This document shows positions 1-8,718 of a stretch of DNA of 64,000 nucleotides, piece by piece. Source of the DNA: Natronorubrum sediminis (GTDB taxonomy: Archaea > Halobacteriota > Halobacteria > Halobacteriales > Natrialbaceae); contig NZ_FNWL01000001.1 of assembly GCF_900108095.1 (NCBI RefSeq), positions 1,054,001 to 1,118,000 of the forward strand, given 5' to 3'. The notes beneath the pieces are model-generated. The model was not told the origin of the DNA, did no database searches, and saw only the letters and a program-made list of their open reading frames with translations. Every line of letters starts with the position of its first letter. Within the stretch, counting starts at the first letter, position 1. The translations under genes and the position numbers were made by a program.

Positions 1-2574
1 AGCGAGGACGGTGAGATCGGCGATTTCGAGACGGACTCTGAAGAGACCGAGGCACTCGAGGAAATCGAGGCGACCTACGAGACGGACGACGCCGTGGTCA
101 CCCAGATCGTCGTTCGCGACGAGGGTGGTGACGTTCTCACGCGCGACTCACTCCTTGACGGACTCGAGTTACAACAGGACGTGCGAGACGACGACGAACT
201 GAACGAGACACTCGACGAACAGGGCTTCGTCAGCCTCGAGAACATCGTCGCGACGGGTGCCGTCTTCGAGGACCGCGCCGAAGACGCAAACGGCGCGCCC
301 GATACTAGCGAGCCGACGCTCGAGGAACAGATCGACGCGCTCGAGTCTCGTTCCGACGCGGACGTCGAGGACTTGCTCGCCGACGTGCTCGACCCCAACG
401 AGGCTGAAGACGACGAGGGAGACGCACAGGGGCCCGAACAGGGCGACGAAGGCGGCGATCCCTACGAGTTCCTGCCAACCAGCTACGAACCGGGCGAGAC
501 CGAGGCCGAGTCGCGACTCGTCCTCCTCTTTCAGGACGACGGGGCGGGGTCGGACGACGAATCCGATGCCGTCGCCGACGCACAGGTCGAAATCGACGGC
601 CTCGTCGACGAGCGCTTCGACGACGCGTTCGTCTTCGGCGACGGCGTCACCGACGAAGCGTCCTCGAGCGCCGTCGGCGACAGTTTCGCGATCATCACGC
701 CCGTCGCGCTCGTGCTCGTCCTCGGCGTGCTGGCAGTCACCTACCGCGACGTCGTCGACGTGCTCATCGGACTGTTCGGAATCAGCGTCGTCATGGCCTG
801 GCTCGCCGGGATCATGGGCTGGCTCGAGATCCCCTCGAGTCAACTGCTGATCGCCGTCCCCTTCCTGCTCATCGGGTTGAGCATCGACTACGCGTTACAC
901 GTCGTCATGCGCTATCGTGAAGCGAGGGCAGGCATGCTCGAGGATAGTGGTGACGACTCGAGAACTGGGATGCGCGTGGGTCTCGCAGGAGTCGTCCTCG
1001 CGCTGGCCGCGGCAACGGTGTCGACCAGTGTCGGCTTCCTCTCGAACGTCGTGAGTCCGTTGCCGGCCATTCAAGACTTCGCAATTTTGAGTGCGGGTGG
1101 TATCCTCGCCACGTTCGTCGCCTTCGCAATTCTCGTCCCGGCGCTGAAAGTCGAAGTCGACGCGTTCCTCGAGAATCGATTCGACCGGAATCGCGCGAAA
1201 CGCCCGTTCGGTGCGAGTTCGGGTGCCGGGAACCGAATTCTCTCCTGGGTCGCCGCGGTGCCGCGACGGGTTCCGCTCGGAGTCGTGTTCGTCGCGTTCC
1301 TCCTCGCGACGGGTGGGGCCTACGGGGCGACGACGATCGACACGGAGTTCAACGAGGCGGATTTCCTCCCCGAGGATGCCCCGGAGTGGGCGAAGGCCAT
1401 GCCGGGACCGCTCGCACCCGATACGTACACGATTAGCGACGACGCGGCGTATCTCGGCGACAACTTCGCCGACCGCGGCGAGGGCGGGCAGACACAGATA
1501 CTGGTGACCGAGAACATCACCGATCCGGCAGCACTGACGGCGATGGCCGATTCCACCACCACCGACGATGGTGTGTTGAGCGACGACAGTACCGAAGCCG
1601 ACGACGGAACCATCGTTCTCCGACCCGACGGCGAGGCCGCAATCGACGGTCCGCACTCGGTGATCGACGAAATCGCGAGTGACAACGAAACCGTCGCGAG
1701 CGAACTCGAGGCTCGCGATACGACCGGCGACGGGCTCCCGAACGAGGACGTCACCGGCTTCTACGACGTGTTGTTCGATGCCGACGCCGACCGAGCGTCG
1801 GACGTGCTCCACCGCGTCGATGGGGAAGGCGAGAGCGACATCGACGACGAGGACGGTGGAACCGACGGCGACGAGGGAGGCGGCAACACCGAGTACGAAT
1901 CCGCTCGTCTCCTCGTGAACGTCCAGGGTGACGCTTCCGCACAGGACGTCGCCGACGACACGCGCGATGTGGCCGACGAAATCGAGGATACCGCACCCGT
2001 CTCGGCCGTCGCGACGGGCGGACCGGTGACGACGGCAGTCGTACAGGATGCGCTCCTCGAGACGCTCGTGCAGGCGTTCGCGGTGACGTTAGTCGTCATC
2101 CTCGTCTTCCTGACGGGACTCTACTGGTATCGCCACCGTGCCCCCTCCCTCGGTGCGGTGACGATCGCGCCGGTCGTCGCCGCATTAGCGTGGCTGCTTG
2201 GAACGATGGCGCTGCTCGACGTGCCGTTCAACAGCGAAACGGCGGTCATCACGAGTCTCGCGATCGGGTTGGGCGTCGACTACAGCATCCACGTCAGCGA
2301 GCGCTTCGTCGCGGAACGAGACGAACGCGAGTCACTCGAGGCCGCGCTCACCGCGACCATCACGGGAACCGGCGGGGCGTTACTTGGCAGCGCGGCGACG
2401 ACGGCGGCCGGGTTCGGGGTTCTCGCGTTGGCACTCTCCCCGCCGTTGCAACGCTTCGGGCTGGTGACGGGACTGAGCATCGTCTTCGCCTTTATCGCCT
2501 GCCTGACCGTGCTGCCGTGTTTGCTCGTGCTCCGCGAGCGAGTTCACGAGCGACTCGGTCGGTATCGGAACTAA
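1..2574 (+). CDS. RND/MMPL-family exporter, 5' truncated
   Basis: The reading frame is open from base 1 with no start in view, so the gene begins upstream of the window; 857 residues are visible. It looks like the archaeal RND superfamily exporter (MMPL type), a membrane pump with two similar halves. Two clusters of hydrophobic helices are visible, at about residues 230-390 and 680-850, each with the typical 'GLSIDYALHV' or 'GLGVDYSIHV' segment in the fourth helix of the RND bundle. A large acidic extracytoplasmic domain lies between them. The substrate cannot be told; family members move lipids, hydrophobic compounds or metals. The acidic loops (for example around residues 130-190 and 570-630) fit a halophilic surface-exposed protein. 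Confidence 0.88.
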   Translation, partial: SEDGEIGDFETDSEETEALEEIEATYETDDAVVTQIVVRDEGGDVLTRDSLLDGLELQQDVRDDDELNETLDEQGFVSLENIVATGAVFEDRAEDANGAPDTSEPTLEEQIDALESRSDADVEDLLADVLDPNEAEDDEGDAQGPEQGDEGGDPYEFLPTSYEPGETEAESRLVLLFQDDGAGSDDESDAVADAQVEIDGLVDERFDDAFVFGDGVTDEASSSAVGDSFAIITPVALVLVLGVLAVTYRDVVDVLIGLFGISVVMAWLAGIMGWLEIPSSQLLIAVPFLLIGLSIDYALHVVMRYREARAGMLEDSGDDSRTGMRVGLAGVVLALAAATVSTSVGFLSNVVSPLPAIQDFAILSAGGILATFVAFAILVPALKVEVDAFLENRFDRNRAKRPFGASSGAGNRILSWVAAVPRRVPLGVVFVAFLLATGGAYGATTIDTEFNEADFLPEDAPEWAKAMPGPLAPDTYTISDDAAYLGDNFADRGEGGQTQILVTENITDPAALTAMADSTTTDDGVLSDDSTEADDGTIVLRPDGEAAIDGPHSVIDEIASDNETVASELEARDTTGDGLPNEDVTGFYDVLFDADADRASDVLHRVDGEGESDIDDEDGGTDGDEGGGNTEYESARLLVNVQGDASAQDVADDTRDVADEIEDTAPVSAVATGGPVTTAVVQDALLETLVQAFAVTLVVILVFLTGLYWYRHRAPSLGAVTIAPVVAALAWLLGTMALLDVPFNSETAVITSLAIGLGVDYSIHVSERFVAERDERESLEAALTATITGTGGALLGSAATTAAGFGVLALALSPPLQRFGLVTGLSIVFAFIACLTVLPCLLVLRERVHERLGRYRN

Positions 2575-2592
2575 CCTCGGTCGTCACCGAGG

Positions 2593-3495
2593 TCAACTCG
2601 AGTCGTCACCGGAGTGGGCGCGAACCCATAGCTCGCCGATGCGAGAGAGTCTGGTGCGGTAGGATTTGCCGCGTTCTTCGCGTTCGATGTAGCCTTTGCC
2701 GCCCGGCCCGAGTCGATCGACGTTGTAGATGACCTTCGAACGGAAGCTGTCGGTGTACTCCTCGTTGAGTTCGCGAGCTAAGGCCTCGGCGAGTTCAGAG
2801 ACAGAGTCGAACTCGCCGTCCTCGCCGAGTTTGTAGAGGATGAGTTCCTCGAACGGCTTGACGTTCGAAAACGAGGCGACGGGCAACTCGACGATGTGGC
2901 GGCCGTCGATTTCCTTGGCACCGATCGTCGTCCCGCGTTCGTCGAACTCCGAGAGGAGGTCGCGAGCGCTCTCGAGACGGGAATCGATCCGGTCGCCGTC
3001 GACCGACTCCGACTCGGCGTCGAAGTCCTCGAGCAGGGTGATCTGCTCGCGAAGCTCTTCGGCGAGTTCGGTCTCGAGGTACTTCTCGGGGGCCGTGTAG
3101 TAGGTGTGGATGCCTTCGCGATCCTCTTGTCGTTCGACCATCAGCGAGTGGGCGGCGTTCGCGAACGCGAAACTGACGGTTCGGGGCATCGCGGCGACGT
3201 TGACCCAGACCTCGTTCCCGCGATCGAGTTCCGCCGTGATCAGGTCGTAGGCCTGCTCGAACGCCGCGTCATAGTCGTAGACATCTTCCAGGACGAACCG
3301 GTCCGTACTCGCGCCGAGGAGGTTCCGAAAGTCCGTCTCGAGTTTCTCCGAGAGGTGCCGGGAGTACTCGACGTTGGCCTCGCTGCCGACGGCTCCCTCG
3401 AGCAAAATGACGCTGTCGACGTCGATCTGGTCGCGCACGAGGGGCGCGATCAGCCGGTCGTAGTCGAAGCCGACCGGAACGATGTGCGTTTGCAT
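2593..3495 (-). CDS. CARF-like / winged-helix regulator (DUF6293, HFX_2341-type)
   Basis: A 300-residue protein. The ATG at 3495 is chosen because the protein then opens with 'MQTHIVPVGFDYDR', a first beta strand and loop; a longer reading frame adds 13 non-conserved residues. The N-terminal half looks like a Rossmann-type CARF domain: a 'PVGFDYDR' loop at about residues 6-13 and a second ligand-loop-like segment, 'VWVNVAAMPRTVSFAFANAA', at about 100-119. The C-terminal third (about 215-295) has a winged-helix pattern ending in a basic wing 'GKSYRTRLSRIGE'. The layout is that of Csa3 regulators, which sense cyclic oligoadenylates, but no CRISPR genes are near. I infer a ligand-controlled transcription factor; the ligand is unknown. 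It converges on the exporter gene, with 18 bp between the stops. Confidence 0.75.
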   Translation of the reverse strand: MQTHIVPVGFDYDRLIAPLVRDQIDVDSVILLEGAVGSEANVEYSRHLSEKLETDFRNLLGASTDRFVLEDVYDYDAAFEQAYDLITAELDRGNEVWVNVAAMPRTVSFAFANAAHSLMVERQEDREGIHTYYTAPEKYLETELAEELREQITLLEDFDAESESVDGDRIDSRLESARDLLSEFDERGTTIGAKEIDGRHIVELPVASFSNVKPFEELILYKLGEDGEFDSVSELAEALARELNEEYTDSFRSKVIYNVDRLGPGGKGYIEREERGKSYRTRLSRIGELWVRAHSGDDSS

Positions 3496-3585
3496 ACGTA
3501 GGTCGTCACACGGTGAGGTTATCAATCCCGGCACGTTGGGTCGACGCCGGTCGAATTCGACGAGAACTAGGCGCCAGAAGCTAAC

Positions 3586-4239
3586 TCATTCGGACTGTGC
3601 CGATGACGCTGCGCCAGCGGGCGACGGCGAGCGAATTAACTCCGCGATCGTCTCCCGGTCGTGTTCCGGGTCGAGGTCGAAGGATCCGAGGGTCGCTGGC
3701 AGGGTACCGGCGTCCGTCTCGCTACCGTCGCCGGGTTCCTCGAGCGGCACGATGCCACCGGCCATCCCGAACGTCTCCTCGAGTGGCCAGACGGCGACGT
3801 GAGCCTCGACGCCCAGGTTGGTCGATCGACCGTCACCGTCGAGGGGAACCGGGTAGCCGGCATCGAGCACGTACCAGGCACCGGCAGCGCCGTTCGTCGC
3901 CTCGAACTCGAGGGTGTTTCGCGTCTCCTCAACGACCAATCCCTCGTCCTCGAGCGTGTCGACGAACTGTGATTTCGCCTTCGGTGCCGCTTTCGAGAAG
4001 ACCGAGTCCGGCGAGACGCCGACGGCCGAGAGCGACGGCGAAATCGAGAGATCGACCGTGAAGAGCGAGCGAGGCGGAATGTCGAGTGACTCGAGCGTCT
4101 CGATTCCGTCTGCAGGTTCAGTTGGTCCGTAGACAGTCGTTTCGGCGTGAATCGACGCGACGAGCACGCTCGATTCGCCGGTCTTCGTTCCGATCGGGTG
4201 CCACGACTCGGCGAGCGTAGCTGGCAGGTCAGTCCCCAT
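3586..4239 (-). CDS. Haloarchaeal hypothetical protein
   Basis: A 217-residue soluble, acidic protein that I do not recognise. The ATG at 4239 gives 'MGTDLPATLAESWHPIG'. No signal peptide, membrane helix or known catalytic motif is visible. The central part (about residues 25-145) alternates beta-rich stretches and Gly/Pro turns. The C-terminus is Asp/Glu- and Ser-rich and ends in 'PAGAASSAQSE', probably disordered. It lies 90 bp downstream of the CARF-like gene's start and 102 bp from the tfx-like gene, all on the minus strand, so it may share a transcript with one of them. The long uninterrupted frame with haloarchaeal codon use supports a real gene. Confidence 0.65.
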   Translation of the reverse strand: MGTDLPATLAESWHPIGTKTGESSVLVASIHAETTVYGPTEPADGIETLESLDIPPRSLFTVDLSISPSLSAVGVSPDSVFSKAAPKAKSQFVDTLEDEGLVVEETRNTLEFEATNGAAGAWYVLDAGYPVPLDGDGRSTNLGVEAHVAVWPLEETFGMAGGIVPLEEPGDGSETDAGTLPATLGSFDLDPEHDRETIAELIRSPSPAGAASSAQSE

Positions 4240-4341
4240 CGTCGCGAGCTATGCGACGGGAGTGTTTTGCTCTGGCGGTCCCTCTCGAATGAGGGGACTG
4301 GTCGACGAACGGCCGTCGAACAGCCGTTACCGAGCGAAAAA

Positions 4342-4812
4342 CTACTCCTGTCGTCGGACACGGACTGTTCCGTCAGCCGTCACGCCGACGAGCAACGAGG
4401 CGGCCACTTCCCGGCCCGAGACTGCCGAGCCCGCAGCGTCGCTGACCACCTTCATCAGATCCGGAGCAGTGTGGCCGACCTTGACGCCCTGGTCGTCACA
4501 CGCCTCGTAGACGAGCTGTGGCACGTCGTACAGATCGGTTCCCTCAGGAACGCTAACGCGAACCGGTGCGCGAAGCGCCTCCGCGAACTCGACCGTCTCG
4601 TGGGCCTTCTCGAGGTTCTCGCGAGCGCTCGACTCGATGGATGAGACGTTCGCCCGAGAGGTCCCGAGGGCGTCCGCGATGTCAGCCTGCGATTCGTCAC
4701 GTTCGCGTAACGCGAGCACCTGCGCCTGTCGTTCGGTGAGTACGCTCGTCTCGGCGTCGAACCCGATGTCGTCGAGCAGCGCCGCTACCTCGTCGATCAC
4801 GGCGACCACCAC
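4342..4812 (-). CDS. tfx: Tfx-family DNA-binding protein
   Basis: A 156-residue transcription regulator of the archaeal Tfx family. The N-terminal 'TERQAQVLALRERDESQADI' followed by 'ADALGTSRANVSSIESSARENLEKA' is the sigma-70-region-4-like helix-turn-helix of the family (about residues 26-70). The C-terminal part (about 80-150) is the alpha/beta domain conserved in Tfx proteins. The founding member in Methanothermobacter binds downstream of the fmdECB promoter; haloarchaeal targets are not generally known. The start at 4812 is the first ATG of the frame; a shorter start cannot be excluded. Confidence 0.85.
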   Translation of the reverse strand: MVVAVIDEVAALLDDIGFDAETSVLTERQAQVLALRERDESQADIADALGTSRANVSSIESSARENLEKAHETVEFAEALRAPVRVSVPEGTDLYDVPQLVYEACDDQGVKVGHTAPDLMKVVSDAAGSAVSGREVAASLLVGVTADGTVRVRRQE

Positions 4813-4917
4813 GGCTGCTCGAGTCGTCGACGACTCTCGAGTCCGAATTCGCGTCCGCTCATACGATACAGTTAGCCGGTAGCAAGGTCAAAGCTTCCCC
4901 GATTTACTCGGCGGGAG

Positions 4918-5916
4918 TCAGTACGCCAGTTCCCAGCGCTCGTCCTCGCTGTCGGCGAGTTCGTCGGCGACGCCCTCCGCCAGCCGATACTCGTCGTCTT
5001 CACGGACGACGGTTCCCGCCCGTTCTAAGTGCTCGAGGTGAGCGTACGATTCACCGGGTCCGTGGAGAATGTGGATACTCTCGAGTTCGCCGAAGAGGTC
5101 GTCGCTGACGGTCCAGGTGTCACAGGGCCCCTTCCGATCGAGCGCGTCGAGAACTCGCCACGCACGCTCCTCGTGGTGGTCGATGATGTACTGGGCCCGT
5201 TCCGATGGGTCGTCGATCGGATCGCGGTGACCCGGCCACGCGCGGTCGTATTCGGCGTCGACGATACCCTGCAAGGCTCGCAGATACTTCTCGAGTGGAT
5301 TATCGACGCGAACGTCGGCACCCCCGACGTTCGGCGTGTAAACGGGCAACAGCGCGTCGCCCGAGACGACCTCGCGACGGCCGTCGACCGTCGTCTCGAA
5401 CATCGATAGCCCCGCGGCGTGTCCGGAGGCGTGGACGACCTCGAGGTCGTGTTCGTACCCCTCGAGGGCGAATCGCTCGCCGTCTTCGAACGTCGTCACG
5501 GTCGGTGCGTCGTTCGATTCGTCGCCGGAGACCATTCGCTCGAGGAGGACCTCCTGTTTGGCCTCGGGCATCCCCCACTGGTCGAAGTACCGCTTTTGGA
5601 GGTCGTGCATCTCCTGCCACGCACCTTCGTCGCCCTCGATGAGCGCTGCGTCGGCTTCGTGGGCGTACACCGTCGCGTCGCTCTCGGCCTGAATCTGCCC
5701 TGCGAGCCCGGTGTGATCGCCGTGCCAGTGCGTGAGAAAGATTCGGTCGACGTTGGCAAACGAGAGTCCTCGGTCGGCGAACGCGGCCTCGAGTTGCTCA
5801 CGCGTCGTCTCCATCCAGTCGCCGGTATCGATCAGCACGACTTCCTCACCGTCCGCTAACAGGTAGGCGTTGTTGTCGCCTTCGAACGCCGAATTCGAGA
5901 GTGAAATTCGATCCAT
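4918..5916 (-). CDS. MBL-fold metallo-hydrolase (LACTB2/glyoxalase II-like)
   Basis: A 332-residue metallo-beta-lactamase-fold hydrolase. The zinc-binding signature 'THWHGDH' is at about residues 62-68 (H63, H65, D67, H68), preceded by 'VVLIDTGDW'. Later ligands are suggested by 'HASGHAAG', 'VVSGDAL' and 'AWPGHRDPI'. After about residue 250 a winged-helix-like tail follows ('IDHHEERAWRVLDAL...'), as in LACTB2-like hydrolases. The substrate is unknown; thioesters and phosphoesters are typical. The start at 5916 gives 'MDRISLSNSAFEGDNNAYLL', the expected first strand. It is preceded on the same strand by the TRAM gene after 158 bp. Confidence 0.88.
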   Translation of the reverse strand: MDRISLSNSAFEGDNNAYLLADGEEVVLIDTGDWMETTREQLEAAFADRGLSFANVDRIFLTHWHGDHTGLAGQIQAESDATVYAHEADAALIEGDEGAWQEMHDLQKRYFDQWGMPEAKQEVLLERMVSGDESNDAPTVTTFEDGERFALEGYEHDLEVVHASGHAAGLSMFETTVDGRREVVSGDALLPVYTPNVGGADVRVDNPLEKYLRALQGIVDAEYDRAWPGHRDPIDDPSERAQYIIDHHEERAWRVLDALDRKGPCDTWTVSDDLFGELESIHILHGPGESYAHLEHLERAGTVVREDDEYRLAEGVADELADSEDERWELAY

Positions 5917-6074
5917 GGGACCATATCACATGAGCGGTGGGAAAACTGTTGTGACAACGGCCAACAACGCGGGGCAATTTGGCACGATGGCGGGTCGAAC
6001 GAATCTATCGATAGAACCGAACGTGTCGGAAAAAGAGCGTCGCTCGAAGACTGTCCACAGTATCGAGAGCGCCC

Positions 6075-6557
6075 TTACGATCCCCAGAAGTTCTCGCGAC
6101 TACCGAGTCGCTCACGGTCGGTCGCCCTCGAGACGGCGTCCTCGGATTCGTCCTCCTCACCGTCGGCAACGGTGCCTTCGCCGTCGTCAGCGTCTTCGTC
6201 TCCGTCAGCCGATTCCTCGCCATCCATCGGGAGCAACTCGAGTTCCTCCGCGCGGGCGTGGTTGCTGTGAACTCGCGTGATCTCGACTCGGGCGCGAGCT
6301 TCCGGCAGAACTCCGTCGACCATGACGATGAAGCCGTCGTCGGTTCGACCGACGCCGGCACCGCTTTCGTGCATATCGACGACGTCGATGACGACCTCTT
6401 CCCCGGACTTGACGGGCTGGGTTTTGAGGTCGTCGATCGGCTGGCTGTAGTGTTGGCACCACTCCTTGCCACCTCGATCGCCGTAGTGTTGACACCCCAT
6501 ACCCGAGATCCGCTCGGAATAACTCGGACAGTCGTCGGCGAGTGGACAGTCTGCCAT
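6075..6557 (-). CDS. TRAM-domain protein with N-terminal four-cysteine segment
   Basis: A 160-residue protein. The ATG at 6557 gives 'MADCPLADDCPSYSERISGM'; the upstream extension of the open frame is basic and unlike the rest. Four cysteines (C4, C10, C22, C34) precede a TRAM domain (about residues 45-108), the small beta-barrel RNA-binding module of TrmA/MiaB proteins and archaeal TRAM chaperones; its 'GEEVVIDVVDMHESGAGVGR' opening is diagnostic. A highly acidic low-complexity tail follows and the protein ends in 'SRENFWGS'. I infer RNA binding, perhaps with a metal held by the cysteines. The intergenic region to etfB at 6776 is divergent. Confidence 0.8.
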   Translation of the reverse strand: MADCPLADDCPSYSERISGMGCQHYGDRGGKEWCQHYSQPIDDLKTQPVKSGEEVVIDVVDMHESGAGVGRTDDGFIVMVDGVLPEARARVEITRVHSNHARAEELELLPMDGEESADGDEDADDGEGTVADGEEDESEDAVSRATDRERLGSRENFWGS

Positions 6558-6742
6558 ACGGCGTACTACCAGTGGTGGCGTTAAACCGTTTCCGTCTCGG
6601 AGATCGGCCGACGCCCGCCTCGAGACGTGGTGGAAGGAAACGCTGGTAGCCCTTTGTCTCACACCGTTCGTGAGTGTAATCCAACGGGTTTGCTTTAGTT
6701 ACAATCGCTAAATGAACCGGAGCCATCTGAAGGAGCGTTTCG

Positions 6743-6756
6743 AAAAGATTTACGGT
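6743..6756 (+). promoter_or_regulatory. BRE/TATA-like promoter of etfBA
   Basis: The stretch CGAAAAGATTTACGG has a BRE-like CGAAA followed by an AT-rich TATA-like core, centred about 27 nt before the etfB ATG at 6776. This spacing places the transcription start at or next to the ATG, i.e. a leaderless mRNA as is common in haloarchaea. No Shine-Dalgarno is seen next to the start. Confidence 0.5.
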
Positions 6757-6775
6757 ACGGACGTTGCACTGATCA

Positions 6776-7567
6776 ATGATGAAAATCCTCGTTACGGTCA
6801 AAGAAGTCGCGACCGTCGAAGACGAGTTCGAGATCAACGGTACCGAGATTGCCGACCAGTACCTCGGTGCAGATCTCAACGAATGGGACGACTACGCCGT
6901 CGAAGAAGCCGTCCAGCTCCAAGAAGCTGGCATCGCTGACGAAGTCGTCACTGTCACAATCGGTCCAGAAGACAGCGAACAAACCATCCGGCAGGCGCTC
7001 GCGAAAGGCGCAGACCGCGCCGTCCGCGTCTGGGACGACTCCCTCGAGGACGTCGACCTCCTCGACGTCAACGCGAAGACGGAGATCCTCAGCGCCGTCG
7101 TCGACGCAGAAGACCCCGACCTCGTGTTGACCGGCGTCCAAGCCGGCGACGACAGCTTCGGCGCGACCGGCGTCTCCCTCGCCGAAGAAATCGGCGCCCA
7201 GTGGGGTGCCGTCGTCAACCACCTAGAGCACGACCTCGAAGACGTCGCCTCCGTCCGACGCGAACTCGAGGGTGGCGTCGAGGAACTCACCGACATCGAG
7301 CTTCCTGCCGTCTTGACGATCCAGACGGGTATCAACGAACCACGCTACGCCAGCCTGCGTGGCATCCGACAGGCCCAGCGCAAGGAACTCGACGTCCAGA
7401 GCCTCGGTGACCTCGGACTCGACGAGAGCGCGACCGAATCCCAGCTTACCCTCACGGACATGTACGAACCAGAGAGCGAGAGCGACGTGACGGTCTGGGA
7501 CGGCAGCGCCGACGAGACCGCCGGCGAGTTAGGTGAACTGCTTCGCGACAAGGGGGTGGCACCATGA
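6776..7567 (+). CDS. etfB: Electron transfer flavoprotein, beta subunit
   Basis: A 263-residue FixA/EtfB-type subunit. It binds AMP (or FAD in bifurcating types) and, with the alpha subunit, carries electrons from acyl-CoA and other dehydrogenases to the quinone pool. Family segments are 'MKILVTVKEVATVEDEFEI' at the N-terminus, 'LNEWDDYAVEEAVQL' (about 36-50) and the nucleotide loop 'VLTGVQAGDDSFGATGVSLA' (about 118-137). The ATG at 6776 or 6779 could serve; 6776 fits the promoter spacing. The stop overlaps the etfA start in ATGA, showing a translationally coupled operon. Confidence 0.95.
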   Translation: MMKILVTVKEVATVEDEFEINGTEIADQYLGADLNEWDDYAVEEAVQLQEAGIADEVVTVTIGPEDSEQTIRQALAKGADRAVRVWDDSLEDVDLLDVNAKTEILSAVVDAEDPDLVLTGVQAGDDSFGATGVSLAEEIGAQWGAVVNHLEHDLEDVASVRRELEGGVEELTDIELPAVLTIQTGINEPRYASLRGIRQAQRKELDVQSLGDLGLDESATESQLTLTDMYEPESESDVTVWDGSADETAGELGELLRDKGVAP

Positions 7568-8520
7568 CGGACATTCTCGCCATCGCCGACCACCGCCGCG
7601 GCGAACTCCGCGACGTCAGCTACGAGATCATCACCGCCGGCCGCGAACTCGCGAACGAAACCGGCGGCGACCTCCACCTCGCCGCAATCAGCGGCGCTGT
7701 CGACGACTTCGCCGAGAACCTCAACCGCGAGGGCGTCGACGCGATCCACACCGTCTCTCACGGTGAGGAGTTCAACCACGACGTCTACACGCAGGCCGTC
7801 ACCCAACTCTACGACGACCTCGCCCCACAGTACGTTCTCATCCCGAACAGCGTCAACGGCCTCGACTACGCACCCGCCGTCGCCAACCAACTCGGTCTTC
7901 CGATCGTCACGGACACGATCGGCCTCGAGACCGACGGTGAGACGCTGATCGCCACCCGCGAGATGTACGGTGGCAAAGTCGAGACGACGAACGAACTCGA
8001 GGGCGAGTCGGTCGTCACGATCCGCAGTACCGAGTGGCCCGTCGCCGAAGGAACCGGCGACGCCGCGATCGAAGCCGCCGACGTTGAGATCGACGAGGAC
8101 GCCATCGGCTCGACCGTCAACGGCTACGAGGAAGTTGCCGGCGGCGACGTCGACATCAGCGAGGCCGAGGTGCTCGTCAGCGTCGGTCGTGGGATCGAAG
8201 AAGAAGACAACATCCCGATCATCGAGGACCTCGCCGAGGCCCTAGACGCCACGGTTTCCTCCTCGCGACCGATCGTCGACAACGGCTGGCTGCCAAAGAA
8301 CCGGCAGGTCGGCCAGTCCGGTAAAGTCGTCACGCCAGACGTCTACATCGCGATCGGTATCTCGGGCGCCGTCCAGCACGTTGCTGGCATGAAGGGGTCG
8401 GATACGATCGTCGCGATCAACACGGACCCCAACGCACCGATTATGGACATCGCGGACTACGCGATCCACGACGACCTCTTCGACGTCGTCCCCGCACTGA
8501 CCGAAGAGTTCGGCGGGTAA
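7564..8520 (+). CDS. etfA: Electron transfer flavoprotein, alpha subunit
   Basis: A 318-residue EtfA/FixB subunit. The C-terminal FAD-binding half is clear: '[20 protein letters not shown]', then '[22 protein letters not shown]' and '[17 protein letters not shown]' (about residues 235-310). The N-terminal half is the alpha/beta domain that pairs with EtfB. It overlaps the etfB stop by 4 nt. No fixC/fixX partner follows; the next gene is an unrelated transporter, so the quinone oxidoreductase for this ETF must lie elsewhere. A T-rich repeat element follows the stop. Confidence 0.95.
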   Translation: MTDILAIADHRRGELRDVSYEIITAGRELANETGGDLHLAAISGAVDDFAENLNREGVDAIHTVSHGEEFNHDVYTQAVTQLYDDLAPQYVLIPNSVNGLDYAPAVANQLGLPIVTDTIGLETDGETLIATREMYGGKVETTNELEGESVVTIRSTEWPVAEGTGDAAIEAADVEIDEDAIGSTVNGYEEVAGGDVDISEAEVLVSVGRGIEEEDNIPIIEDLAEALDATVSSSRPIVDNGWLPKNRQVGQSGKVVTPDVYIAIGISGAVQHVAGMKGSDTIVAINTDPNAPIMDIADYAIHDDLFDVVPALTEEFGG

Positions 8521-8525
8521 TCGAG

Positions 8526-8610
8526 GCTACCGCGAGCGACCACAGGAGCGAGCGGCCTTTTTTGGTCGAGATTTCTTGCGTGAGCGTCCCAAGCGACCCG
8601 AGCGGAACGA
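8526..8610 (+). repeat. Gene-end GC/T-rich repeat element, copy A (probable terminator)
   Basis: Just after etfA comes CCGCGAGCGACC..., then GAGCGAGCGGCC, a T6 run (about 8558-8563), GGTCGAGA and a second T-rich stretch. The same pattern (CGCGAGYGA, then GAGCGAGCGG, TTTTTT, GGTCGAG and a further T-run) recurs twice after the radical SAM gene at 15.2-15.5 kb. The two T-tracts suit an archaeal U-rich terminator. Confidence 0.55.
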
Positions 8611-8718
8611 TCGGCTGAGACTCCGACAAGAAGCTGGTGACTCGAGGACGTCGGCAGGACTGTCCGCTTCTCGAGACGGTTTCTACCCGTCGGCCGTTTG
8701 GGCGACGTACTGGCTCCG

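Noticed and set aside
169-843. 224-codon minus-strand frame inside the RND exporter gene
   Set aside because: Mirror frame of a GC-rich gene; the plus-strand product has clear membrane helices and RND motifs.
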